Source: UBA965 sp046303375
GTDB lineage: Bacteria > Chloroflexota > Chloroflexia > Chloroflexales > Roseiflexaceae
DNA: 13,454 nucleotides
Reading direction: 5' to 3'
NCBI GenBank assembly: GCA_046303375.1
Contig: JBKCGB010000044.1
Coordinates: forward strand, 1 to 13,454
Positions within the stretch are counted from its first letter, which is position 1. The number at the start of each line of letters is the position of its first letter. This document shows, one piece after another, positions 1 through 5,719 of this stretch. A program made the translations under genes and the position numbers. The notes under the pieces were generated by a model, which was not told where the DNA came from, made no database searches, and was given only the letters and a program-made list of their open reading frames with translations.

Positions 1-605
1 CCCTCATGCATGCCCCAGCCCTTGCTGAGCACCATGTCTTCGCAATGGCCAAAGTAGGGTACATTCAGCATTTTGATGTATTCAAAGACGTTGCGCATCA
101 CCGCAGGGTCACTGACCGGCACCCCATCGTCGCTAAAGCCGATGGCACCGGCCTCGACCAACTCGCGCAGCGGGCTGAGCTCTTTGCCGGCACGGGCGAT
201 GGTCGCCGCTGCGATGGGCAGGACCTCGGCATGGCCGGCGCGGTGCGCCGCCGCCAGGATGTGTTGTACCACGGCCACGCTATCGATGGCTGGGCGCGTA
301 TTGGGCATACAGGCCACTACGGTAAAGCCACCGGCGGCGGCGGCACGGGTGCCGGTTGCGATGGTTTCTTTGTGCTCCTCGCCTGGTTCGCGTAGGTGCA
401 CGTGCAGGTCAATCAATCCCGGGGTAATGAGTTTGTGGCTGGCATCGATGACGGTGGTGCCTGGGGCGGTGCGTACATCGGCGTCGCTGGGGAGCTGCCC
501 GTCGAAGCGGGCGCTGACGACGCCGTTGTCGATGAGTAGACTGCCCAGCCCCATGTGACGCGTATCGGGGTCGATGATGGTGCCATTGACAAGCAAAATA
601 GGCAT
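1..605 (-). CDS. pyrC: Dihydroorotase (partial, 3' end beyond window)
   Basis: This enzyme closes carbamoyl-aspartate to dihydroorotate, the third step of de novo pyrimidine synthesis, in the cytoplasm. About 201 residues are visible. They include the metal-binding motif DLHVHLREPG (His68, His70), MPNT at 100-103, FSDDG at 157-161 and a metal-ligand candidate His187 in GHCED. FSDDG is typical of the class I family, where an Asp stands in place of the carboxylated lysine of class II enzymes (family knowledge). The ATG at 605-603 is preceded by AAGGA nine bases upstream, and pyrB stops only 14 nt before it, so it is the third gene of the pyrR-pyrB-pyrC operon. The C-terminal half is missing because the window ends, not because the gene is broken. 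A hydantoinase/allantoinase is the alternative family member, but the pyr context makes that unlikely. Confidence 0.95.
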   Translation of the reverse strand, partial: MPILLVNGTIIDPDTRHMGLGSLLIDNGVVSARFDGQLPSDADVRTAPGTTVIDASHKLITPGLIDLHVHLREPGEEHKETIATGTRAAAAGGFTVVACMPNTRPAIDSVAVVQHILAAAHRAGHAEVLPIAAATIARAGKELSPLRELVEAGAIGFSDDGVPVSDPAVMRNVFEYIKMLNVPYFGHCEDMVLSKGWGMHE

Positions 606-619
606 GTGATTGGTTCCTT

Positions 620-1606
620 TTATACAGTGGGAGCTTCGCCAGAAAGCCGATACAACAAGGCCATCCGCACGGCCACACCGTTGGTGACCTGCGTCTCAAT
701 CACTGAGCGGGGGGATGTGGCAGCCTCGGGCATAATCTCTACGCCCTCGTTCATTGGTCCCGGGTGCATCACAATCGCATGCTCGGGCAGGCGGGTCAGA
801 CGTGCCTCGTCGAGCCCGAAGTAGGTGCTATATTCGCGCAGTGCGGGGAGCAATCCAGCCTGCATGCGCTCCTTTTGGATGCGCAGTGCCATCACCACGT
901 CGGTATCGGGCAGCAGGTCGTCGAGATTGTAGTGGACCTTGAGTGTGGGGAAGGTGGCTTGCCAGGTGCGTACATCGCCAATCAATGTACTCGGCCCACA
1001 CAGTGTGACATGCATGCCACAGCGCAACATGCCCCAGATGTTGGAGCGTGCCACGCGGCTATGCACGATGTCGCCCACGATGGTGACGCGTAGCCCGGCG
1101 AGCGTGCCTAGCTGCTCACGGATAGTAAAGAGGTCGAGCAGGGCTTGTGAGGGGTGCGCATGGCGCCCGTCGCCGGCATTGATAATTGAGCCCTTGAAGT
1201 GTTGGGCGGCTAGGTATGGCGCCCCTGATTCGCCGTGACGCATCACGATGATGTCGGCACCGAGAGCCTGGATGGTGCGGATGGTGTCGATGAGTGATTC
1301 GCCCTTTTCGACGCTCGAGCCTTTGGCTGTCATGCTCATGACTTGTGCCGAAAGGGTGCGGGCGGCGAGTTCAAACGACATGCGCGTGCGCGTGCTTTCT
1401 TCATAAAAGACGTTTACCACAGTGCGCCCGCGCAGAATGGGGACTTGGGGGACGCTACGGCCGAGGATTTCTTTCATGCTGGTGGCTGAATCGAGGATGT
1501 CGGTGATTTCTTGGGTCGAAAAATCATCGAGGTCGAGCACATGTCGGCGCTTGCGCGTGTCGCTCGGCGTCCATGGCACAAAGGGTGAAACAGCTGGAAT
1601 ACTCAT
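620..1606 (-). CDS. pyrB: Aspartate carbamoyltransferase catalytic subunit
   Basis: It condenses carbamoyl phosphate and L-aspartate to N-carbamoyl-aspartate, the committed step of pyrimidine synthesis. The 328 residues show the carbamoyl-phosphate motif STRTR (71-75), the flexible active-site loop SSVEKGES (Lys101), HPSQ at 151-154 (HPTQ in most relatives), and the aspartate-side motif HPGPMNEGVEI (281-291). Length is normal for the catalytic chain. The start ATG overlaps the pyrR stop as ATGA, with GAGG six bases ahead of it inside the pyrR coding end, so translation is probably coupled to pyrR. No pyrI regulatory chain is seen here, which fits the PyrR-attenuated operon type. An N-terminal extension of about 20 residues precedes the first conserved block and looks genuine because the overlap and ribosome site fix the start. 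Confidence 0.97.
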   Translation of the reverse strand: MSIPAVSPFVPWTPSDTRKRRHVLDLDDFSTQEITDILDSATSMKEILGRSVPQVPILRGRTVVNVFYEESTRTRMSFELAARTLSAQVMSMTAKGSSVEKGESLIDTIRTIQALGADIIVMRHGESGAPYLAAQHFKGSIINAGDGRHAHPSQALLDLFTIREQLGTLAGLRVTIVGDIVHSRVARSNIWGMLRCGMHVTLCGPSTLIGDVRTWQATFPTLKVHYNLDDLLPDTDVVMALRIQKERMQAGLLPALREYSTYFGLDEARLTRLPEHAIVMHPGPMNEGVEIMPEAATSPRSVIETQVTNGVAVRMALLYRLSGEAPTV

Positions 1607-2145
1607 GCGTCACCTCGCAAGATCATCACGGCGTCATCGCCACCGTCGACCTCGTTGAGGCGTACGGCCACGTCTTCGCTGGTAGCGGTAGGTAAACTTT
1701 TGCCGACAAAGTCAGCCCGAATCGGTAGCTCGCGATGACCGCGATCGACCAGCACTGCCAGCTGGATGCGCTCAGGGCGGCCGAGGTCGGTGAGCGCGTC
1801 GAGTGCGGCACGAATGGTGCGCCCCGTAAAGAGCACGTCATCGACCAGTACCACGATTTTGCCTGTGATGTCGACAGGGATGTTGGTGTGTTGAATCTGT
1901 GTTGATGGGCCGCGCAATTCGAGGTCATCGCGGTAGAGCGTGATGTCAAGCGCACCGATGGCTACGGTGCGGCCCTCGATGTGGTTGATGGCGGCGGCGA
2001 TACGTTTGGCCAGCGGGATACCACGGCGATAAATGCCGACGAGTACCACGTTGCCGACCCCGCCGTTGCGTTCGCCGATTTCGTGGGCAATACGCGCAAT
2101 GGCGCGCCGCACCTCGTCAGCGGTCATGATTTGGCGTTCGTTCAT
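1603..2145 (-). CDS. pyrR: PyrR: pyr operon RNA-binding attenuator / uracil phosphoribosyltransferase
   Basis: PyrR binds a hairpin in pyr leader RNA when loaded with UMP and favours transcription termination; many members also convert uracil and PRPP to UMP. The 180-residue protein is the usual family length. It shows the PRPP-binding signature VVLVDDVLFTGRT (about 98-110), GIYRRG at 37-42 and the LDITLYRDD segment (67-74) typical of PyrR rather than Upp. I chose the ATG at 2145-2143 because GGAG lies six bases upstream and MNERQIMTADE is a normal PyrR N-terminus. The same frame is open further upstream to 2262, but that stretch is the attenuator itself. It is the first gene of the operon and overlaps pyrB by 4 nt. 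The leader upstream carries its own binding site, so it should be autoregulated. Confidence 0.96.
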   Translation of the reverse strand: MNERQIMTADEVRRAIARIAHEIGERNGGVGNVVLVGIYRRGIPLAKRIAAAINHIEGRTVAIGALDITLYRDDLELRGPSTQIQHTNIPVDITGKIVVLVDDVLFTGRTIRAALDALTDLGRPERIQLAVLVDRGHRELPIRADFVGKSLPTATSEDVAVRLNEVDGGDDAVMILRGDA

Positions 2146-2239
2146 GGCGTGCTCCGTGCATAAAAAAAGCGCCACCACCCATTGGGTGTGCGCATTGTGC
2201 GGCGAGTCTGCCGTGACAGATTGATTGTGTAGAGTACAT
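2117..2239 (-). CDS. Possible leader peptide (uORF) across the pyr attenuator
   Basis: A 40-codon frame starts with ATG at 2239-2237, seven bases after AGGA (2247-2250), and begins MYSTQSICHG. It passes straight through the attenuator hairpin, reads the U-tract as Phe-Phe, and stops at 2117, 29 nt inside pyrR in another frame. The ribosome site lies directly after the PyrR-binding hairpin. Nothing in the peptide resembles a known protein. If translated, ribosomes would disrupt the terminator, as happens in the E. coli pyrBI leader. It may equally be a chance open frame; the good ribosome site and position are the only support. Confidence 0.3.
   Translation of the reverse strand: MYSTQSICHGRLAAQCAHPMGGGAFFMHGARHERTPNHDR
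2162..2193 (-). terminator. Intrinsic terminator of the pyr attenuator
   Basis: On the minus-strand RNA a GC-rich hairpin (arms GCGC...ACCC and GGGU...GCGC, loop AAU, two bulged bases on the 3' side) is followed by seven U (2162-2168). It ends 16 nt before the pyrR start codon and lies downstream of the PyrR-binding hairpin, the standard order for PyrR-controlled attenuation. Its 5' arm segment GCACACC could instead pair, with one bulge, with GGUUGC of the PyrR hairpin, a possible antiterminator. That last pairing is inference. Confidence 0.85.
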
Positions 2240-2251
2240 GGATGTGTCCTT

Positions 2252-2271
2252 TGCAACCTCACGGGATTGCA
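2252..2271 (-). promoter_or_regulatory. PyrR-binding hairpin (anti-antiterminator)
   Basis: The minus-strand RNA contains AAUCCCGUGAGGUU (2268-2255), matching the PyrR-binding consensus ARUCCNGNGAGGYU (recalled from Bacillus work) at every position. It is flanked by UGCAA and UUGCA arms that close a five-base-pair stem. It lies about 10 nt after the predicted transcription start and about 60 nt before the attenuator terminator. PyrR with UMP should stabilise it and so allow termination. Confidence 0.88.
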
Positions 2272-2287
2272 TTAAAGGTCTGCGTGT

Positions 2288-2316
2288 ATGCTACCGAGTT
2301 TTGCGTGAGATGTCAA
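2288..2316 (-). promoter_or_regulatory. Sigma70-type promoter of the pyrRBC operon
   Basis: On the minus strand a perfect -35 TTGACA (2316-2311) is separated by 17 bp from TAGCAT (2293-2288, four of six matches). The predicted start is near 2281-2280, giving a leader of about 135 nt that begins just before the PyrR-binding hairpin. Spacing and position both fit a housekeeping-sigma promoter. Confidence 0.82.
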
Positions 2317-2318
2317 GC

Positions 2319-2374
2319 GAATGAAGGGGCGAATATTATGCGCCCGGACACCGATGGATGTCCACTCTTCATTC
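2319..2374. other. Nested inverted repeats forming a three-way junction
   Basis: An outer 8-bp perfect inverted repeat, GAATGAAG (2319-2326) and CTTCATTC (2367-2374), encloses two adjoining hairpins. Arm 1 is GGGCG/CGCCC (2327-2331, 2341-2345). Arm 2 is GGACACC/GG(A)TGTCC (2346-2352, 2356-2363), with a 3-nt loop and one bulged base. No unpaired base separates the outer stem from arm 1 or arm 1 from arm 2; three bases follow arm 2. It overlaps the last codons of the small membrane-protein gene and ends 2 bp from the pyr -35 box. There is no U-tract, so it is not a classical terminator; a 3' RNA structure, a mobile repeat or a protein site are possible. Confidence 0.55.
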
Positions 2375-2659
2375 TTTGAGGCGGGCAATCTCAGCGTCAA
2401 TATCTTGTTCGGTGATTTCTTTGGGGGGTGTACCATATGCCACGCGCCATTGGAAGAACGCAGCAATCCCCATGCCCAAGATAGGCCACATCGGCCAAAA
2501 GTACCCCATACCGGTCAGCGCCCAAATAATGATGACGAGGAGCGAAACACCACCCCAGACGGTTAGATACTTTTGGAAGTCTTGTTGGTCTTTGAGGCGC
2601 TTGCGGATTTGGTCGCGGTACGGCATTTCCTCGGGGTTAGGAGAATGAAAATTACTCAT
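2369..2659 (-). CDS. Small 2TM-domain membrane protein
   Basis: A 96-residue protein of unknown function. A charged cytoplasmic-looking N-terminus (about 1-30, with RDQIRKRLKDQQDFQK) leads into two hydrophobic segments at about 32-49 and 52-70, joined by a very short turn. A charged C-terminal tail ending in IDAEIARLKE follows. This order resembles the Pfam 2TM domain, found in small bacterial membrane proteins and at the N-terminus of some sensor kinases; the exact role is not known. The start is firm: GGAGG sits seven bases before the ATG, and a perfect TATAAT lies 45 bp further upstream. It is transcribed divergently from mdh. Its stop codon lies within the three-way-junction repeat, which may form its mRNA 3' end. 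Confidence 0.82.
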   Translation of the reverse strand: MSNFHSPNPEEMPYRDQIRKRLKDQQDFQKYLTVWGGVSLLVIIIWALTGMGYFWPMWPILGMGIAAFFQWRVAYGTPPKEITEQDIDAEIARLKE

Positions 2660-2703
2660 GATACGCCTCCATGAAGATGTGCAAACTTCAATACATACAA
2701 GTG

Positions 2704-2709
2704 ATTATA
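2704..2709 (-). promoter_or_regulatory. -10 box of the 2TM gene promoter
   Basis: TATAAT on the minus strand (2709-2704), giving a start near 2697 and a leader of about 38 nt to the 2TM gene. No good -35 box is seen at 16-18 bp (the sequence there is AT-rich and reads ACGTTA or CGTTAA), so only the -10 element is supported. Confidence 0.5.
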
Positions 2710-2744
2710 CAACGAAATGGTGTATTTAACGTAGGCACACCAGC

Positions 2745-2881
2745 AATTGTGCATTGTGCATTCTCCATTCTCCATTCTGCATTGTGCATTGTGCATTCTC
2801 CATTGTGCATTGTGCATTCTCCATTGTGCATTGTGCATTCTCCATTCTCCATTCTCCATTCTCCATTCTCCATTCTCAATT
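2745..2881. repeat. Heptanucleotide tandem array with two unit types
   Basis: Nineteen contiguous 7-bp units fill the mdh/2TM divergent spacer, bounded by AATT at each end. Two unit types alternate: A = CATTGTG and B = CATTCTC, with one hybrid CATTCTG (2773-2779) and a first unit AATTGTG. From 2752 the order is A B B hybrid, then AAB three times (2780-2842, a 21-bp higher-order repeat), then five further B units to 2877. Because seven is not a multiple of three, the array reads through all frames and creates false open frames on both strands. Comparable heptamer arrays (STRR sequences) are known in cyanobacteria; function is unknown. Replication slippage probably changes copy number. Confidence 0.95.
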
Positions 2882-2888
2882 CCTATGT

Positions 2889-2894
2889 TACAAT
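2889..2894 (+). promoter_or_regulatory. Probable -10 box of mdh
   Basis: TACAAT (five of six matches) lies 37 bp before the mdh ATG. At 17 bp spacing the -35 position falls on TTCTCC inside the last units of the heptad array, only a three-of-six match. A GTTACA overlapping this box recurs at 2914-2919, just before the ribosome site. Moderate to low certainty. Confidence 0.4.
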
Positions 2895-2931
2895 CGGGCG
2901 GTGTAGAATGCGTGTTACAGGAGAAATTGTG

Positions 2932-3873
2932 ATGCGACCCAAAATTACGATTATCGGGGCTGGTTTCGTCGGCTCTACGTCGGCACACTGGATTGCCGCC
3001 AAAGAGCTGGGTGACGTCGTGTTGCTTGACATCGTCGAGGGTGTACCGCAGGGCAAAGGCCTCGACCTAGCCGAAGCAGCCCCCATCGAAGGCTACGACC
3101 TCAAAATTATCGGCTCAAACGACTATGCAGATACTGCGAATTCAGATGTGATTGTGGTGACGTCGGGTGCGCCACGTAAACCAGGTATGACGCGTGAAGA
3201 CTTGATTAAAATCAACGCTAAGATCACGCGCGACTGTATTAGCAAGGCGGCACCGTTGTCACCCAATGCGGTCATCGTGATGGTCAATAATCCCCTTGAT
3301 ACTATGGTGTATTTGGCCAAGCAGGTGAGCGGTTTCCCCAAAGAGCGTGTCATCGGTCAAGCTGGTGTGCTCGATGCCGCCCGCTATCGTACCTTTATCG
3401 CCATGGAGACGGGCGTTTCTGTCGAAGATATTCAGGCGATGTTGATGGGCGGTCACGGCGATGAAATGGTGCCGTTGCCACGATTTACCACCATCGCAGG
3501 TATTCCTGTCACCGAATTCATCAAGGCTGAGCGCCTCGAGGCGATTGTGGATCGTGCCCGCAAGGGCGGCGGCGAAATCGTCAACCTGCTCAAGACTGGT
3601 AGCGCCTACTACGCTCCATCTGCGGCGACGGTGATGATGGTTGAGTCAATTGTGCGCGACAAAAACCGCGTCTTGCCGGCTGCCTGCTACCTCGAAGGCG
3701 AATACGGCCTCAACGATATTTATTTCGGTGTGCCGTGTGTGCTCGGTGCCGGTGGCGTCAAAAAGGTCATCGAATTGCCGCTCAACGCAGATGAAAAAGC
3801 CTTGGTCAAGGCCAGTGCCGATGCCGTGGCAGGCTCCATCGCCGCCCTCAAAGGCATGGATCTCGACGCCTAA
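2932..3873 (+). CDS. mdh: Malate dehydrogenase (LDH-like NAD type)
   Basis: It interconverts malate and oxaloacetate with NAD in the TCA cycle and connected carbon-fixation routes. The 313 residues show the NAD-binding GAGFVGS (9-15) with Asp33 at the end of the second strand, and the mobile-loop substrate arginines in APRKPGMTR (Arg82, Arg88). Arg82 marks MDH rather than LDH. The protein also has VNNPLD at 119-123 and the catalytic His175 in GGHGDEMVP. From memory it resembles the Chloroflexus MDH closely. I chose the ATG at 2932 because AGGAG lies eight bases upstream and the dinucleotide fold begins at once (MRPKITIIGAG). The frame is open back to 2671, but that part is the heptad array. 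The gene is monocistronic: a strong hairpin follows the stop. Confidence 0.97.
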   Translation: MRPKITIIGAGFVGSTSAHWIAAKELGDVVLLDIVEGVPQGKGLDLAEAAPIEGYDLKIIGSNDYADTANSDVIVVTSGAPRKPGMTREDLIKINAKITRDCISKAAPLSPNAVIVMVNNPLDTMVYLAKQVSGFPKERVIGQAGVLDAARYRTFIAMETGVSVEDIQAMLMGGHGDEMVPLPRFTTIAGIPVTEFIKAERLEAIVDRARKGGGEIVNLLKTGSAYYAPSAATVMMVESIVRDKNRVLPAACYLEGEYGLNDIYFGVPCVLGAGGVKKVIELPLNADEKALVKASADAVAGSIAALKGMDLDA

Positions 3874-3892
3874 ATCCAGCTCACGTTCTATC

Positions 3893-3930
3893 ATGCCACG
3901 GCGCATGTTGCGCCGTGGCATTGTTGTGTC
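3893..3930 (+). terminator. Terminator hairpin of mdh
   Basis: A perfect 13-bp inverted repeat, ATGCCACGGCGCA and its complement (3893-3905, 3909-3921) with a 3-nt TGT loop, starts 20 bp after the mdh stop. It is followed by TTGTTGTGT, an interrupted U-rich stretch. The stem is strong; the U-tract is imperfect. The next gene downstream has its own TATAAT. Confidence 0.8.
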
Positions 3931-3961
3931 CCAAACCGCAGAGCCATGCTATGATTCGTTT

Positions 3962-3967
3962 TATAAT
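3962..3967 (+). promoter_or_regulatory. -10 box of the aldose epimerase gene
   Basis: A perfect TATAAT lies 32 bp before the ATG at 4000 and just downstream of the mdh terminator. The -35 position (CAGAGC at 17 bp) matches poorly, so an activator may be needed; that is inference. Confidence 0.55.
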
Positions 3968-3999
3968 ACACAACAGACCCCATAACGAGGAGCATTGCG

Positions 4000-4905
4000 A
4001 TGATTCATGTACTGCAAAACGATACGTGGCGTGTTGGTGTATTGCCGCAGACTGCGGCATCATTGGCTTTTGCGCAAATCAAGCGCAACGGGGTGTGGCA
4101 TGATTTTATGCGGCCTGTAGCGTCTGACAAAATGGACGATGCCTTGGCATGTGCCAGCTATTTGCTGGTGCCGTGGTCCAACCGTATTCGTGATGCGCGT
4201 TTTACCTTTGCTGGGCAATCGTATCAGCTGCGCCCAAGCTATCCCGACGGGACTGCTATCCACGGTGCTGCCCGTCACTACCCGTGGCAGGTTGTGCATG
4301 CCGATGCCACACGCATCGAGTTGCGTTTTGATTCACGTCAACACCGCGACGTCAACTTTCCGTTTGCCTTTGTGGCATGGGTAGAGTATGTACTCGATGG
4401 TGCCGACTTTAGCACGCGGCTCGGCGTACAAAATGTCGATGAGCGCCCCATGCCAGCTGGTTTTGGTACGCACCCGATGCTGTTGCGTGCCTTGACTACG
4501 CCAGATGATTTGCTCGAACTACAGTTGCCCTTTGCCAAGGCCTACCCACTGGTTGATTGTTTGCCGACAGGAGCGCCCGAGCCGGTGGACGAACGCCTTG
4601 ACTACCGTACCAGGCGTGTGGCTGGGCAGGTGTTTGTGGATGATTGCTATTTCGCACGTGATCCTGGCGCACATATCCAGCTCTATTATGCGAAATCGAG
4701 CACGTCTGTGCTCCATTGGATGGATCACGCCTATTCGCATGCAGTTGTCTACATGCCGCCCGGTCAACCGTTGATTGCGCTTGAGCCGGTGACCAACGGC
4801 AATGATGGCTTTAATCTACTGGCGCAGGGGGCGCAGACGCACGGCGTGTTTGTGCTGGCCCCAGGGGCTGCACGTGAGGCCATGTCTGGGTACGTTGTTT
4901 CATAA
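4000..4905 (+). CDS. Aldose 1-epimerase family protein (mutarotase-like)
   Basis: Members of this family interconvert alpha and beta anomers of sugars such as galactose and glucose. The 301-residue protein has the conserved series LVPWSNRIRDARFTF (Asn61, Arg62), IHG with His88, and PAGFGTHP with His158, the position of the catalytic acid. It also has VDDCY (213-217) and ALEPVTN with Glu262 at the position of the catalytic base. No signal peptide is present, so it acts in the cytoplasm. AGGAG lies seven bases before the ATG. It is separated from mdh by a terminator and has its own TATAAT; the phosphatase-like gene follows 67 bp later on the same strand. The substrate cannot be told from sequence; relatives include hexose-6-phosphate mutarotases and uncharacterised epimerases. 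Confidence 0.9.
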   Translation: MIHVLQNDTWRVGVLPQTAASLAFAQIKRNGVWHDFMRPVASDKMDDALACASYLLVPWSNRIRDARFTFAGQSYQLRPSYPDGTAIHGAARHYPWQVVHADATRIELRFDSRQHRDVNFPFAFVAWVEYVLDGADFSTRLGVQNVDERPMPAGFGTHPMLLRALTTPDDLLELQLPFAKAYPLVDCLPTGAPEPVDERLDYRTRRVAGQVFVDDCYFARDPGAHIQLYYAKSSTSVLHWMDHAYSHAVVYMPPGQPLIALEPVTNGNDGFNLLAQGAQTHGVFVLAPGAAREAMSGYVVS

Positions 4906-4972
4906 ATGTCTCATGTATGGCTTATGAAACTGATGTATGATTACGGTGATTACACGTTTCACTTAGGACATC

Positions 4973-5716
4973 ATGCGCTTTCGTCACTACCCGTTTGCAC
5001 ATGTTTATAATTTTCGTGACCTAGGTGGTTATCGTACCTATGATGGTCTTGAAACCGCCTATGGTGTCTTTTTTCGCTCGGATTCGCCGCACTTGATGAC
5101 AGAAGCTGACCGTGACACTGTCTATGGTTTTGGTGTGCGGTCAGTGGTCAGTTTGCAATTTGAATATGAGCTAGGCCTGCACCCTAATCCGTTTCTGGCC
5201 GATGCCCGATTCAATTGCAGTAATTATCCTGTTTTTGCCGATTTTCACGAATACGCAGTCAATGTGCAATTAGGCACATACAAGCTGTTGTTTGATTCCA
5301 TACAGACCAAGCAACCCATCATTTGTCAAGTGCTTCGCACGTTGATTCACACTCCCCATGCAGCGTGGTACTACTGTCGTATTGGGAGCGAGCGTTCTGG
5401 GTTGATCTCGGCACTGCTCTTGGATGTCGTTGGCGTCACACATGACGTGATTATTGCCGATTATACGCGTACGACCATTTATGCGGCACCAATCATCGAG
5501 CAGTTACGACGAGAAATCGCTACGCACTTTCCGGACTACAGTGACAAAGTGTATGACATCATATGGCCACGCCCTGAAACTATGCAGTACTTTCTCTTTT
5601 TGTTGCAGCAGAAATACGGCAATAGCGAGGGATATTTGCGGCATATCGGGATTACTGACAAAGAAATCGCCCAGTTACGGGCGAAATTCGTGGTAGCCGC
5701 ATCGTATATGTCGTGA
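4973..5716 (+). CDS. Tyrosine/dual-specificity phosphatase family protein, divergent P-loop
   Basis: A 247-residue protein resembling the Y_phosphatase3 group (prokaryotic tyrosine phosphatase / lipid phosphatase type), which removes phosphate from tyrosine or other phosphoesters through a cysteinyl intermediate. The N-terminal NFRDLGGY (13-20), DG and FFRSD (33-37) match the family opening. The active loop here is YYCRIGSERSG, keeping Cys135-x5-Arg141 but replacing the usual HCTAGKDRTG lettering. The His before Cys is Tyr, and the general DLR..E segment reads SLQFEYE. The ATG at 4973 has AGGA four bases upstream. It follows the epimerase on the same strand and converges on the SDR-like gene with a 3-bp gap. 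Activity is likely retained since Cys and Arg remain; the substrate is unknown. Confidence 0.75.
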   Translation: MRFRHYPFAHVYNFRDLGGYRTYDGLETAYGVFFRSDSPHLMTEADRDTVYGFGVRSVVSLQFEYELGLHPNPFLADARFNCSNYPVFADFHEYAVNVQLGTYKLLFDSIQTKQPIICQVLRTLIHTPHAAWYYCRIGSERSGLISALLLDVVGVTHDVIIADYTRTTIYAAPIIEQLRREIATHFPDYSDKVYDIIWPRPETMQYFLFLLQQKYGNSEGYLRHIGITDKEIAQLRAKFVVAASYMS

Positions 5717-5719
5717 TGA

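Noticed and set aside
2146..2262. Longer pyrR start at GTG 2262
   Set aside because: It would translate the PyrR hairpin and terminator. The ATG at 2145 has GGAG at good spacing and gives the normal family length.
2745..2881. Heptad array considered as a CRISPR or a coding repeat
   Set aside because: Units are 7 bp with no spacers, so it is not CRISPR. The frame shifts every unit and no ribosome site is present, so it is not a repeat protein.
2671..2931. N-terminal extension of mdh in the same frame
   Set aside because: The extension is translated heptad repeat, has no ribosome site, and the family N-terminus begins exactly at the ATG at 2932 with AGGAG before it.
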